Source: an uncultured Bacteroidales bacterium (GTDB lineage: Bacteria > Bacteroidota > Bacteroidia > Bacteroidales > Bacteroidaceae). From it: a DNA stretch of 64,000 nucleotides. Under the pieces are notes generated by a model. The model made no database searches. It was not told where the DNA came from and saw nothing but the letters and a program-made list of their open reading frames with translations. Shown here one piece after another: positions 1 to 8,423 of this stretch (position 1 is the first letter of the stretch; each line of letters starts with the position of its first letter). The stretch covers positions 1-64,000 of the forward strand of contig CACZBC010000028.1 of NCBI GenBank assembly GCA_902779315.1, in the 5' to 3' direction. Both the position numbers and the translations under genes were made by a program.

Positions 1-170
1 TGTCGGCCTGCAGCGATGAGGTCGTAAAGATCTGGGTTCATGTCGTCAGCGTAGGATGCGACGGCGTACTCTATGTCGTCTCTCTGCCATTCGAGTTGGG
101 AATGGACATAGACGTTTTGCTTCTGGTGGAGGAAGCTGTAGGCGGTCTCGATGCTATCGCGTGTTATCAT
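1..170 (-). CDS. Partial small hypothetical protein
   Basis: An open frame runs from an ATG at 168-170 to the window edge, giving 56 codons without a stop. It starts MITRDSIETAYSFLHQKQ and continues with an acidic, charged stretch. Its ATG overlaps the TGA of the DUF4250 gene (ATGA), so it is probably translationally coupled in one minus-strand operon. I do not recognise the family and see no signal peptide or membrane segment. The C-terminus lies outside the window. Confidence 0.6.
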   Translation of the reverse strand, partial: MITRDSIETAYSFLHQKQNVYVHSQLEWQRDDIEYAVASYADDMNPDLYDLIAAGR

Positions 171-367
171 GCGTCGAAGCCGACAGGGCGGAACTGTTTC
201 TGCTGCTCACTCCAGACGTATCCCTCGCCGAGCAGGTATTCTTTTACTTCTTCGGGCTCTCGGTCGAAGGCATAGCAAAGTGCATCCAGCGTGTCGTATT
301 CGTCGTCGCGCAAGAGCATGTCGACGGAGGAGACCAATATGGCAGGGTCATTTGGCAGATGGTCCAT
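167..367 (-). CDS. DUF4250 domain protein
   Basis: A 66-residue acidic protein. The LPNDPAILVSSVDMLLRD segment near the N-terminus followed by a region rich in Asp/Glu and 'LDALC' matches my memory of DUF4250, a short family with no known function in gut Bacteroidota and Firmicutes. It overlaps the preceding small gene by 20 bp and the next one by an ATGA junction, so all three are probably one transcript from the promoter at 533-540. No membrane segment is visible. Family recognition is from pattern alone. Confidence 0.65.
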   Translation of the reverse strand: MDHLPNDPAILVSSVDMLLRDDEYDTLDALCYAFDREPEEVKEYLLGEGYVWSEQQKQFRPVGFDA

Positions 368-506
368 CCTCTTTCGTGTCTTGTTTCACCTGATTTGGGT
401 CTGGGAAAAACTTGTCTCCGTTGCTTACTTCCTCTTCCCAAGGTTTGACGGTCTTCAACTCATCAGTTTGGTCGTCTTTTCTTGCCCAATATGTTCCTAG
501 TCCCAT
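348..506 (-). CDS. Small hypothetical protein, first gene of DUF4250 operon
   Basis: The frame is open from 587, but I place the start at the ATG at 504-506. A good Bacteroidota -7 box lies at 533-540 on this strand, so a start further upstream would fall outside the transcript. This gives a 52-residue hydrophilic protein beginning MGLGTYWARKDD with a Lys/Asp/Glu-rich C-terminal half. It has no recognised domain. It overlaps the DUF4250 gene by 20 bp. Confidence 0.5.
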   Translation of the reverse strand: MGLGTYWARKDDQTDELKTVKPWEEEVSNGDKFFPDPNQVKQDTKEDGPSAK

Positions 507-532
507 AGTCTTGTTTGTTATGTTTCCGTATG

Positions 533-540
533 CAAAAGTA
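533..540 (-). promoter_or_regulatory. Promoter -7 box for the DUF4250 operon
   Basis: On the minus strand this reads TACTTTTG, a match to the Bacteroidota consensus TAnnTTTG, 27 bp upstream of the ATG at 506. Confidence 0.55.
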
Positions 541-647
541 CGAAGAATTGGTTTATGAAACAAGAGAAACAATGGAGAAAGAGGCAATAATCACAGAAAA
601 AGAAACACTTTTATTAAAAAAGTGTTGTATAATTGCAAAAGAATGTT

Positions 648-655
648 TAAATTTG
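648..655 (+). promoter_or_regulatory. Promoter -7 box for the first beta-barrel gene
   Basis: TAAATTTG matches TAnnTTTG and lies 43 bp upstream of the ATG at 699, with TTG about 21 bp further upstream as a possible -33 element. A short inverted repeat (AACACTTTT / AAAAGTGTT, 604-626) sits just upstream and may separate this unit from the divergent small operon. Confidence 0.55.
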
Positions 656-698
656 CATACGATTTAATACACCTTATTACTAACTTAATTCTTTTCTT

Positions 699-1256
699 AT
701 GAAGGCAATTAAATTTTTTGTAGCTGCAATGGCAATGGCTTTTGCAATGAACGCTAACGCAAAGATCTTCGAGGACAATCACTTCATGATTAATGCGAAT
801 GTAGGTGGTATAAAAGGCCCATTGGGATATAGCGAAGGCGGCTTTGGCCTTGGTGCTGGTTTCCAGACAACCGTTTACGAAGGCAGTTGGGTTTCTTTGG
901 CTTGGGATGTCCTTCAGTTTGAGTGGAATGCTCCTTTCGATTCTCCTGGAGACATTGACTGGGTTAACTTCAAGACTGGTATCCGTGCTTTCAGCCCCTC
1001 GTTTGCAAAGGACCATCTTCGTGTTTACACTAACTTCGATTTGGGTTATACAAACGTACTCATAAAGGAAATTGACCGCGACTATGATGATGGTGTTTAT
1101 AAAATAGAAGAGGAAATGAAGGGCCATAGTGCATTCGGCTTGGCTTGGGGTATTGGTCTCCAGCTCAACAAGAAGATCTCTCTCGGCTATACTCTTGAGT
1201 ATGACACTTTCACAGAGTTCAAGAAGCACTTCGCTACTATCGGCTATACCTTCTAA
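699..1256 (+). CDS. Secreted outer-membrane beta-barrel-like protein
   Basis: A 185-residue protein with a clear signal peptide (MKAIKFFVAAMAMAFAMNANA, cleavage near residue 21). The mature part alternates polar and aromatic residues in Gly-rich stretches (GGFGLGAGF, LGYTLEYDTF) and ends in GYTF with a terminal Phe, the usual signature of an outer-membrane barrel recognised by the BAM complex. Its size suggests an eight-stranded barrel. No specific function can be assigned. It is followed by a hairpin at 1300-1327 and by a second barrel-like gene that ends in LF. Confidence 0.7.
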   Translation: MKAIKFFVAAMAMAFAMNANAKIFEDNHFMINANVGGIKGPLGYSEGGFGLGAGFQTTVYEGSWVSLAWDVLQFEWNAPFDSPGDIDWVNFKTGIRAFSPSFAKDHLRVYTNFDLGYTNVLIKEIDRDYDDGVYKIEEEMKGHSAFGLAWGIGLQLNKKISLGYTLEYDTFTEFKKHFATIGYTF

Positions 1257-1299
1257 GCGGAGCCGCATCAGTTACATTATAAATAATATATAATAGGTT

Positions 1300-1327
1300 C
1301 AGGGATTGTTCGCAAGGGCAATCCCTG
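1300..1327 (+). terminator. Hairpin after barrel gene, copy 1
   Basis: CAGGGATTG and CAATCCCTG form a perfect 9-bp stem around a 10-nt loop. There is no U-run after it. The identical 28-nt hairpin returns at 2093-2120 after the next gene. Confidence 0.5.
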
Positions 1328-1345
1328 AGTAATTTCATTAATAAT

Positions 1346-2071
1346 ATGAGAAAGATCTTGTTTTCAGTTGTGTTGATTGCCAGTTCGCTTGTAGCGAATG
1401 CCCAAGACGTATTAGTTCGTAAAAATGGTGATGTAGAGAACGTAAAAGTCTTGGAGGTGACCCCTACAGAGGTGAAGTACAAAAAGGCAAGTAACCCAGA
1501 TGGGCCGACTTTCAGTGATGCCCGTTCAAGTTTGATTTCTGTAAAATACGCGAATGGCGAGACACAAAAGTTCAACGTCGGCAATTCTTATAATAATGTT
1601 GTTGGCGGTGATAGGGCTTACTATGCTGAATATGGCAAAGAGAAGAAGATGACAAATGAAATCAGTGTCTATCTTCAGAATGGCTGGGGTATAGGCTGGC
1701 AACTTCGAAGGGAATTCAATCCTTATGTTGCTTTGAACATTGTGGGCGTTTCTTTTATGTCTGGTGAATACGCTGAAGGTGCCAACCCTGAGAATTTTGG
1801 CCAACTAAATCTCAAGGTCCTTGGTGTTCGTGGTTATACGCCTTCATGGAAGTGGATCAGGGGTTATGCTGACCTGAATATGGGCTATACCATGCGTTAC
1901 TATCAGACCTGGAAAGACGAATATGAAGACACTCATCACTTTGGACTTGATTTCAGTGTAGGTGTTCAGTTGCACAAGAGAGTGGCAATAGGCTATAACT
2001 TAACTTATATCACTCCTGCGGACTATTATAGGGATAAGACCCATTGGGCACGAATCTCAGTTCTCTTCTAA
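1346..2071 (+). CDS. Secreted outer-membrane protein, barrel-like C-terminal half
   Basis: A 241-residue protein with a signal peptide (about 19 residues, ending VANAQ). Residues about 20-75 hold a motif (LVRKNGDVENVKVLEVTPTE) seen in many Bacteroidota envelope proteins, in which a small 'KNGD...VLE...I.YK' domain precedes a barrel. The C-terminal part has alternating aromatic residues (GWGIGWQL, LNMGYTMRYY, IGYNLTYI) and ends in a hydrophobic VLF. It follows a similar gene after about 90 bp with no obvious promoter between them, so co-transcription through the hairpin is possible. Confidence 0.65.
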   Translation: MRKILFSVVLIASSLVANAQDVLVRKNGDVENVKVLEVTPTEVKYKKASNPDGPTFSDARSSLISVKYANGETQKFNVGNSYNNVVGGDRAYYAEYGKEKKMTNEISVYLQNGWGIGWQLRREFNPYVALNIVGVSFMSGEYAEGANPENFGQLNLKVLGVRGYTPSWKWIRGYADLNMGYTMRYYQTWKDEYEDTHHFGLDFSVGVQLHKRVAIGYNLTYITPADYYRDKTHWARISVLF

Positions 2072-2092
2072 ATAGAGTATAGGTAATAAGGT

Positions 2093-2120
2093 CAGGGATT
2101 GTTCGCAAGGGCAATCCCTG
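2093..2120 (+). terminator. Hairpin after barrel gene, copy 2
   Basis: The same CAGGGATTG / CAATCCCTG 9-bp stem and same loop as at 1300-1327. It is placed 22 bp after the stop of the second barrel gene. Confidence 0.5.
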
Positions 2121-2166
2121 AGTTGTTAATAAGGTCTTGTTGAAGACTAGGCTGGTGAAGTCTGAA

Positions 2167-2342
2167 AACAACTAGTGTGACGTTGCCCATCGTCACACTA
2201 GTAAATTGCAATCGTCACACTAGTAAATTGCAATCGTCACACTAGATGTTTGGGATCGTAACACTATACAATCGCAAACGTAACACTATACGATGGCATT
2301 CATAACACTATACGTTTGCAATCGTAACACGTTAACTTTTTC
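2167..2342. repeat. 22-bp modular array A (8 units)
   Basis: Eight consecutive units of exactly 22 bp start at 2167, 2189, 2211, 2233, 2255, 2277, 2299 and 2321. Positions 6-13 of the units carry the words CTAGTGTG, CACACTAG (three times), AACACTAT (three times) and AACACGTT. The 14 bp between words approach the palindrome ACGWTTGCAAWCGT. Units two and three are identical. The array occupies much of the 461-bp gap between the barrel gene and purM. The rest of the gap holds a hairpin (2093-2120) and the purM promoter. Confidence 0.9.
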
Positions 2343-2494
2343 GATGGAATCGGCAATTTTTGCAGAAATCGTGTGGTCTTGTTGCAGGATTCCGATGGTA
2401 AAAGCCCTTTCGCTTTTCCCCAGTTTCTATTGCGAAAGCAATAGTGTCCTTGCATTTTAATCGGTTTATTCTTTCTTTTTCCAATTTTTTTTCG

Positions 2495-2502
2495 TATCTT
2501 TG
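2495..2502 (+). promoter_or_regulatory. Promoter -7 box for purM
   Basis: TATCTTTG matches TAnnTTTG, 31 bp upstream of the purM ATG at 2533. Confidence 0.7.
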
Positions 2503-2532
2503 CACGCAGAAACAAAGAGACACGAAAAGGAT

Positions 2533-3699
2533 ATGGGTAATCAACGCTATATGATGCGTGGTGTGAGTGCCGCCAAAGAGGACGTTCACAACGCGATAAA
2601 GAACATCGACAAGGGCATTTTCCCGCAGGCTTTCTGCAAAATAATCCCTGACATTCTGGGAGGTGATCCGGAATACTGCAACATCATGCATGCAGACGGG
2701 GCTGGCACGAAGTCGAGCCTCGCCTATATGTATTGGAAGGAGACGGGCGATTTGAGTGTCTGGAAGGGCATTGCTCAGGACGCTCTCATCATGAATACTG
2801 ACGACTTGCTCTGTGTGGGAGCCGTCGATAACATCTTGGTTTCCTCCACGATAGGCCGCAACAAGATGCTGATTCCTGGTGAGGTCATTTCGGCCATCAT
2901 CAATGGAACTGACGAACTGATGCAGGAAATGCGTGAGATGGGAATCGGCATCTATGGTACTGGAGGCGAGACTGCCGACGTGGGAGACCTTGTGAGGACC
3001 ATCATTGTGGACAGTACGGTGACTTGCAGGATGAAGCGAAGTGACGTCATCAACAATGCAAACATCCGACCTGGAGATGTGATAGTCGGTCTATCGAGCT
3101 GTGGTCAAGCCACTTACGAAAAGGAGTACAACGGCGGAATGGGTTCGAACGGACTCACTTCTGCCCGTCATGATGTCTTCAGCAAGTACCTTGCGGAGAA
3201 GTATCCTGAGAGCTACGATCATAGTGTTCCTGAGGAACTCGTTTATAGCGGCAAGTTCAGATTGACGGATTCGGTGGAAGGAAGTCCGATTTCGGCTGGC
3301 AAACTCGTCCTTTCTCCCACGCGAACTTATGCTCCAGTCGTGAAGAAGATGCTCGACGAAATGCGTCCCCAGATACATGGAATGGTGCATTGTACGGGTG
3401 GAGCGCAGACGAAAATCCTCCATTTCATCGGAGAAAACTGTCGCGTCATCAAGGATAATATGTTCCCGGTTCCGCCTCTCTTCAAGGCCATCCAAGACTG
3501 CAGCGGCACAGATTGGGCAGAGATGTACAAGGTCTTCAACATGGGCCATCGCCTCGAAGTCTATGTCGCTCCAGAAGATGCAGAGCGGGTCATCAGCATC
3601 AGCAAGGGCTTCAATATTGATGCTCAAGTAGTTGGCCACATAGAGGAAGGCAAGAAGAGCCTCCTCATCAAGAGCGAGTTTGGAGAGTTTGAATACTAA
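2533..3699 (+). CDS. purM: AIR synthase (phosphoribosylformylglycinamidine cyclo-ligase)
   Basis: A 388-residue cytoplasmic enzyme of the PurM family, which closes the imidazole ring in purine synthesis (FGAM + ATP to AIR). The HADGAGTKSSLAY segment, the GIGIYGTGGETADV segment and the PGDVIVGLSS turn are family signatures. The length fits the long Bacteroidota form. I take the ATG at 2533, preceded by AAAAGG, because the earlier TTG at 2500 overlaps the promoter box. It begins a plus-strand run that continues with a 33-residue membrane peptide and prfA. Confidence 0.85.
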   Translation: MGNQRYMMRGVSAAKEDVHNAIKNIDKGIFPQAFCKIIPDILGGDPEYCNIMHADGAGTKSSLAYMYWKETGDLSVWKGIAQDALIMNTDDLLCVGAVDNILVSSTIGRNKMLIPGEVISAIINGTDELMQEMREMGIGIYGTGGETADVGDLVRTIIVDSTVTCRMKRSDVINNANIRPGDVIVGLSSCGQATYEKEYNGGMGSNGLTSARHDVFSKYLAEKYPESYDHSVPEELVYSGKFRLTDSVEGSPISAGKLVLSPTRTYAPVVKKMLDEMRPQIHGMVHCTGGAQTKILHFIGENCRVIKDNMFPVPPLFKAIQDCSGTDWAEMYKVFNMGHRLEVYVAPEDAERVISISKGFNIDAQVVGHIEEGKKSLLIKSEFGEFEY

Positions 3700-3710
3700 A
3701 ATACAGCACT

Positions 3711-3812
3711 ATGGAATGGATATTTATAATTGCCCTCGTGGTAGTCATGTTCTTCGCATGGAGGCAATTCTATCTCACACATAAGAAAAAGAACAAACAT
3801 GGCAGAAAGTAA
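3711..3812 (+). CDS. 33-residue single-span membrane peptide
   Basis: ATG at 3711, stop TAA at 3810-3812. Residues 2-22 form one hydrophobic helix (MEWIFIIALVVVMFFAWRQF) followed by a strongly basic tail (HKKKNKHGRK). It lies 11 bp after purM and overlaps the first codons of prfA by 14 bp, so it is probably translated from the same message. The family is unknown. A real product is plausible because of the tight packing and the clean helix-plus-basic-tail pattern. Confidence 0.45.
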   Translation: MEWIFIIALVVVMFFAWRQFYLTHKKKNKHGRK

Positions 3813-4900
3813 TAGCCTATTAGATAAGCTCGACGGACTCGTAGGAGGTCAGCACACTCATTACTGACCCAGCCGTCATTGCCGACCAAAAGCGATATGT
3901 CAAGCTGACCAAGGAATATAAGGACCTCGGAAAGATTGTCGAGGCTCGCAAGGAATACATCGGTTGCCTGCAGAATGTGGCCGATGCAAAGGAGATGCTC
4001 GCCATCGAGGAAGATGCCGAGACGAAGGAGATGCTGCGCGAAGAACTCTCGGAAAGCGAGAAGCGCATCCCTGAACTGGAGGAAGAGATAAAACTTCTGC
4101 TTGTACCAGCCGACCCAGAGGACGACAAAAACATCGTCCTCGAGATTCGTGGCGGAACTGGTGGCGACGAGGCTGCGCTCTTTGCGGGTGACCTCTTCCG
4201 CATGTACTCGAAGTTCTTCGAGATGAAAGGCTGGAAGATGGCAGTCAGCAGCTACAGCGAGGGAGCCGTCGGAGGCTATAAGGAAATAGTCTGCTCCGTG
4301 ACGGGCGAAGGCGTTTACGGCATCATGAAGTACGAAAGTGGCGTTCATCGCGTTCAACGAGTGCCAGTTACTGAGACGCAAGGCCGTGTGCATACCTCCG
4401 CCGCTACGGTTGCAGTCCTGCCTGAAGCTCAGGAATTCGATGTGGAAATCAACGAAGGAGCCATCAAGTGGGACACCTTCCGAAGCAGCGGCGCCGGCGG
4501 TCAGAACGTCAACAAGGTTGAGTCGGGTGTCCGTGCTCGATACATTTGGCGCAACCCTTTCACCAATCAGGACGAGGAAATCCTGGTGGAATGTACTGAG
4601 ACGCGCGACCAGCCGAAGAACAAGGAAAGGGCTCTCGCTCGACTTCGTACCTTCATCTATGATAAGGAACATCAGAAATATCTCGATGACATCGCGTCAA
4701 AGCGCAAGACAATGGTTTCGACAGGTGACCGTTCGGCTAAGATACGGACCTACAACTACCCGCAAGGCCGCATCACAGACCACCGCATCGGATACACCAT
4801 CTACAACCTGCCATCCTTCATGGACGGCAATATCCAAGACTGCATCGACCACTTGATTGTGGCAGAGAATGCAGAAAGACTTAAAGAATCAGAGCTATAA
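3799..4900 (+). CDS. prfA: Peptide chain release factor 1, frameshifted near its N-terminus
   Basis: RF1 ends translation at UAA and UAG. The main frame (first in-frame ATG at 3977) has the peptidyl-tRNA hydrolysis motif GGQ in SSGAGGQNVNK and a normal C-terminus. The expected N-terminus starts at the ATG at 3799 (MAESNSLLDKLDGLV), but after codon GTA (3841-3843) the family sequence EVSTLITDPAV continues one frame over. The 3799 frame ends at TGA 3865-3867 and the downstream frame has TAG at 3842. About four residues normally found here (like ARFE) are missing, which fits a loss of about 11 bp. RF1 is normally essential, so sequence error is a real possibility. An AGGAGGT at 3843-3849 precedes the join. 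Confidence 0.85.
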
Positions 4901-4906
4901 AGAGAT

Positions 4907-5149
4907 ATGGGATTTTGGAATGATGTCAAGCAAGAATGGACTTGGGCCGGCATTAAAGCCGACTTCAGGGAGCATTGGGCGGACTTAGTTGCAATAGTTG
5001 TAGCGGGACTGCTTACTCCCGCCGTACAGGAATGGCTCGGGTGGGGAGAAAACGGATGGACTTTCTTAGGAGTCTGGATAGTTATTGCTGTGGCAGCAGC
5101 CGTAGTGATAGGCTTAATAAGACGCATCGTAAAGAAACTTAATACATGA
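4907..5149 (+). CDS. Small two-span membrane protein
   Basis: An 80-residue protein. An amphipathic, Trp-rich N-terminal part ([15 protein letters not shown]) is followed by two hydrophobic segments (about residues 28-43 and 52-68) and a basic end (RRIVKKLNT). It starts six bases after prfA and its stop overlaps the ATG of pyrF (ATGA), so it is in the same operon. I do not recognise a family. Confidence 0.65.
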   Translation: MGFWNDVKQEWTWAGIKADFREHWADLVAIVVAGLLTPAVQEWLGWGENGWTFLGVWIVIAVAAAVVIGLIRRIVKKLNT

Positions 5150-5964
5150 CAAGAAAAGAACTCATAGAAAACATACGAAGGAAGAAAAGCTTCCTTTGCG
5201 TCGGCCTTGATACCGACTTGAAGAAGATACCCGAGCATCTGCTGAAGGAAGATGATCCTATCTTCGCCTTCAACAAGGCCATCATCGACGCGACAGCGCC
5301 TTATTGCGTGGCCTACAAGCCCAACCTCGCTTTCTACGAGGCGTTCGGCGTGAAAGGTATCATGGCGTTCGAGAAGACAGTCAAGTATTTGAAACAGAAT
5401 TATCCTGAGCAATTCATCATTGCCGATGCTAAGCGAGGAGACATAGGCAACACCAGCCAGATGTATGCCCGCACGTTCTTCGGCGAATATGATGTGGATG
5501 CGTTGACTGTTGCACCTTATATGGGCGAGGACAGCGTGACGCCTTTCATACAAGGCTATGAAGGGAAGTGGGTTATCCTGCTTGCTCTGACAAGCAACAA
5601 AGGCTCGTTCGACTTCCAACTCACAGAAGATAAGGATGGCGAACGACTCTTCGAGAAGGTCATCCGAAAGAGTCAGGAGTGGGGTAACGACGAGAACATG
5701 ATGTATGTGGTGGGTGCAACAAGAGGCGAGATGTTCCAAGACATTCGTAAGGTTGCGCCGAATGCTTTCCTGCTTGTGCCTGGTGTGGGTGCTCAGGGCG
5801 GCAGCCTCGAAGAGGTATGTAAGTATGGCATGATAGAGGACTGCGGCTTGTTGGTGAACAGCAGTCGCGCCATTATCTATGCCGACAAGACAGAGAACTA
5901 TGCAAACGTAGCCGCAGAGAAGGCTAAGGAGATGGCTGAACAGATGGCTATGCTCCTCAAATAA
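5146..5964 (+). CDS. pyrF: Orotidine 5'-phosphate decarboxylase
   Basis: A 272-residue TIM-barrel enzyme that converts OMP to UMP, the last step of de novo pyrimidine synthesis. The [15 protein letters not shown] motif (about residues 94-108) holds the catalytic Asp/Lys pattern of the type 2 (longer) OMP decarboxylases. [14 protein letters not shown] near the N-terminus and [10 protein letters not shown] near the C-terminus bind the substrate phosphate region. Its ATG overlaps the stop of the small membrane gene. Confidence 0.92.
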   Translation: MTRKELIENIRRKKSFLCVGLDTDLKKIPEHLLKEDDPIFAFNKAIIDATAPYCVAYKPNLAFYEAFGVKGIMAFEKTVKYLKQNYPEQFIIADAKRGDIGNTSQMYARTFFGEYDVDALTVAPYMGEDSVTPFIQGYEGKWVILLALTSNKGSFDFQLTEDKDGERLFEKVIRKSQEWGNDENMMYVVGATRGEMFQDIRKVAPNAFLLVPGVGAQGGSLEEVCKYGMIEDCGLLVNSSRAIIYADKTENYANVAAEKAKEMAEQMAMLLK

Positions 5965-5974
5965 ACGAAAAGAC

Positions 5975-7030
5975 ATGGAATTTACGGCACAAATGATAGC
6001 AGGACTGATAGGTGGCACCATTGTAGGTGACCCCAATGCAAAGGTCAACAACTTCGCAAAGATAGAAGAGGGAAAGCCAGGTTGCATCAGTTTCCTGTAT
6101 GATCAGAAGTATGAACGATATCTCTACGAGACAGAAAGTAGTGTGATACTTGTCAATCAGGATTTTGAACTTAAACAGGATGTAAAAGCAACTCTTATCA
6201 AGGTGCCTAATGCTCGCGAGGCAGTAGCAAAGCTCTTGCAGATATACGAAAGCATGAAGCCCAAGCGGGAAGGCATCAGCGACCTCGCTTTCATCGATCC
6301 GTCGGCAAAGATAGGGGAGAAGTGCTACATTGGTCCTTTTGTCGCTATTGCCGAAGGTGTGGAGATAGGCGAAGGCTGCGTCCTTCATCCTCATGTTACG
6401 ATAGGCAGGAACGCTAAAGTAGGAGCAAACACAGAGATTTACAGTAATGCGGTCATTTATCACGACTGTATCGTTGGCAACCGTTGTGTCCTTCATGCTG
6501 GTTGTGTCATAGGTGCCGATGGTTTCGGCTTCGAACCTACTGCAGAAGGCTACAAGAAGATACCTCAGATCGGCATCGCCATCATTGAAGATGACGTTGA
6601 GATAGGTGCCAATAGTTGTGTGGATAGAGCCGTCATGGGAGCTACCATAGTTCATAGCGGCGTGAAGATAGACAATTTGGTACAGATTGCCCATAATGAC
6701 GAAATAGGCAGCCACACTGTAATGTCGGCACAGGTTGGCATTGCAGGAAGCACGAAGATAGGAGAATGGTGCATGTTTGGTGGACAGGTTGGCATTGCTG
6801 ATCATGCGACCATTGCCAATCGCGTGATGGCTGGGGCTCAAGCTGGTATTCCGAATAGCGTCAAGAAAGAAGGTGCTGCCATACAGGGAACACCTGCCAT
6901 CGAAGGGCGTAATTTCTGGAAGAGCAGCGCAATCTTCAAGAATTTGCCTGATATTTGGGCAGATATGAACCAGATGAAAAAAGAGATAAAGATGCTTAAA
7001 GAGCAACTGGAACTCGTAAAAAAGGAATAA
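5975..7030 (+). CDS. lpxD: UDP-3-O-acylglucosamine N-acyltransferase
   Basis: LpxD adds the second hydroxy-acyl chain in lipid A synthesis. The 351-residue protein has an N-terminal uridine-binding domain (about residues 1-100), a left-handed beta-helix of hexapeptide repeats from about 105 to 325, and a C-terminal helix ([20 protein letters not shown]). The likely catalytic His is residue 240 in [12 protein letters not shown]. The gene is two bases before lpxC-fabZ, forming the lpxD-lpxC/fabZ-lpxA lipid A operon. Confidence 0.93.
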   Translation: MEFTAQMIAGLIGGTIVGDPNAKVNNFAKIEEGKPGCISFLYDQKYERYLYETESSVILVNQDFELKQDVKATLIKVPNAREAVAKLLQIYESMKPKREGISDLAFIDPSAKIGEKCYIGPFVAIAEGVEIGEGCVLHPHVTIGRNAKVGANTEIYSNAVIYHDCIVGNRCVLHAGCVIGADGFGFEPTAEGYKKIPQIGIAIIEDDVEIGANSCVDRAVMGATIVHSGVKIDNLVQIAHNDEIGSHTVMSAQVGIAGSTKIGEWCMFGGQVGIADHATIANRVMAGAQAGIPNSVKKEGAAIQGTPAIEGRNFWKSSAIFKNLPDIWADMNQMKKEIKMLKEQLELVKKE

Positions 7031-7032
7031 TA

Positions 7033-8418
7033 ATGTTAAAGCAAAATACTTTAAGAGAGAGTTTCTCGCTTAGTGGAAAAGGTCTCCATACGGGATTAAA
7101 ACTGACTGTAACATTTTTGCCTGCACCAGCAGGACACGGCTACAAAATACAGCGAGTGGATATGCCTAAGCAACCCATCATGGATGCTGTGGCAGAGAAT
7201 GTGATTGACACACAACGTGGCACCGTTCTTGGAAAAGGTGAGATGCGATGCAGTACTGTAGAGCATGCTTTGGCAGCATTCTACGCATTGGGTATTGACA
7301 ATGTGCTTATTCAAGTCGATGGACCAGAATTCCCCATTCTTGATGGTAGTGCGGAGCCCTATGTGCGTGAGATTCAGCGCGTCGGTTTGTGTGAGCAGGA
7401 TGCTCCCAAAGACTATTATTATATCACGAAGAAGATGGAGTTCCGCGATGACAAGACAGGTGCTTGCATTACATTGCTCCCCGATGAGGACTTCTCCATT
7501 ACGAGTATGATAGCTTTCGACGGCAAGGTTCTCAGCAGTCAGTTTGCTACGCTCGATAGTATGGACAAGTTCGCCACAGAAGTCGCTGCAGCACGCACCT
7601 TCGTCTTCGTTCGCGAGATAGAGCAATTGCTCTTGGCTGGTCTTATCAAAGGTGGCGATTTGGATAATGCTATCGTTATATATGAACGTCAGACTACACA
7701 AGAAAACCTCGATAAGCTTTGTAAGCTGACCGGAGCTGAACATCATGATGCCTCAGATCTTGGTTATATTCAGCACAAACCATTAGTGTGGGATAATGAG
7801 CCGGCTCGTCATAAACTGCTCGACATCATAGGCGATATGGCACTTATCGGCAGGCCCATAAAGGGACGCATCATTGCCACTCGTCCAGGACATACCATTA
7901 ATAATAAGTTTGCTCGGATGATGCGTAAAGAGATACGCAAGCACGAAGTGCAGGCTCCGAAGTATGATCCCAACCAGACACCTCTCATGGATGTGAACCA
8001 AATTAAGCAATTGTTACCTCACCGCTATCCGATGCTTTTGGTTGACAAGGTTATAGACATAAAGGAAAACTATATCGTGGCAGTCAAGAATGTGACGAAC
8101 GACGAGCCTTTCTTCCAGGGGCACTTCCCAGATGAACCTGTAATGCCTGGTGTCCTGCTGATAGAAGCTCTGTCGCAGACAGGAGGCCTGTTCGTCCTGC
8201 ACGACAAGCAGCCAAACACTTACAGTACATATATCCTGCGAATAGATGATGTCAAGTTCCGTCAGAAAGTTTCGCCAGGAGACACACTGGTATTCCGAGT
8301 TGAAATAGTCGCACCTCTTCGCCATAACATTGGCACGATGCAAGGTTATGCTTTTATTGGCGAGAATTGTGTAGCAGAAGCAACCTTCACTGCTCAAGTC
8401 ATTAATAATAAACAGTAA
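7033..8418 (+). CDS. lpxC-fabZ: LpxC-FabZ fusion (UDP-acyl-GlcNAc deacetylase / hydroxyacyl-ACP dehydratase)
   Basis: One 461-residue protein joins two enzymes, as in most Bacteroidota. Residues 1 to about 305 are LpxC, the zinc deacetylase that commits to lipid A synthesis: zinc ligand His78 in VEHALAAFYALG and the HKLLDIIGD motif (His260, Asp264). Residues about 318-461 are FabZ, the dehydratase of fatty acid elongation, with its active-site His near 364 in GHFPDEPVMPG followed by LLIEALSQTGG. The fusion links lipid A and fatty acid synthesis, which share the hydroxyacyl-ACP pool. Confidence 0.95.
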   Translation: MLKQNTLRESFSLSGKGLHTGLKLTVTFLPAPAGHGYKIQRVDMPKQPIMDAVAENVIDTQRGTVLGKGEMRCSTVEHALAAFYALGIDNVLIQVDGPEFPILDGSAEPYVREIQRVGLCEQDAPKDYYYITKKMEFRDDKTGACITLLPDEDFSITSMIAFDGKVLSSQFATLDSMDKFATEVAAARTFVFVREIEQLLLAGLIKGGDLDNAIVIYERQTTQENLDKLCKLTGAEHHDASDLGYIQHKPLVWDNEPARHKLLDIIGDMALIGRPIKGRIIATRPGHTINNKFARMMRKEIRKHEVQAPKYDPNQTPLMDVNQIKQLLPHRYPMLLVDKVIDIKENYIVAVKNVTNDEPFFQGHFPDEPVMPGVLLIEALSQTGGLFVLHDKQPNTYSTYILRIDDVKFRQKVSPGDTLVFRVEIVAPLRHNIGTMQGYAFIGENCVAEATFTAQVINNKQ

Positions 8419-8423
8419 ACGTT

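Noticed and set aside
591..1268. 225-residue minus-strand ORF
   Set aside because: It covers the promoter and coding part of the first barrel gene, which has a signal peptide and C-terminal barrel signature.
3841..3867. Programmed frameshift in prfA, like that in prfB
   Set aside because: The AGGAGGT is too far from the TGA and there is no slippery CUU codon. RF1 is not known to use this control, and residues are missing as well.
4801..6087. 428-residue minus-strand ORF
   Set aside because: It spans prfA, a small gene and pyrF in antisense. These are clearly coding on the plus strand.
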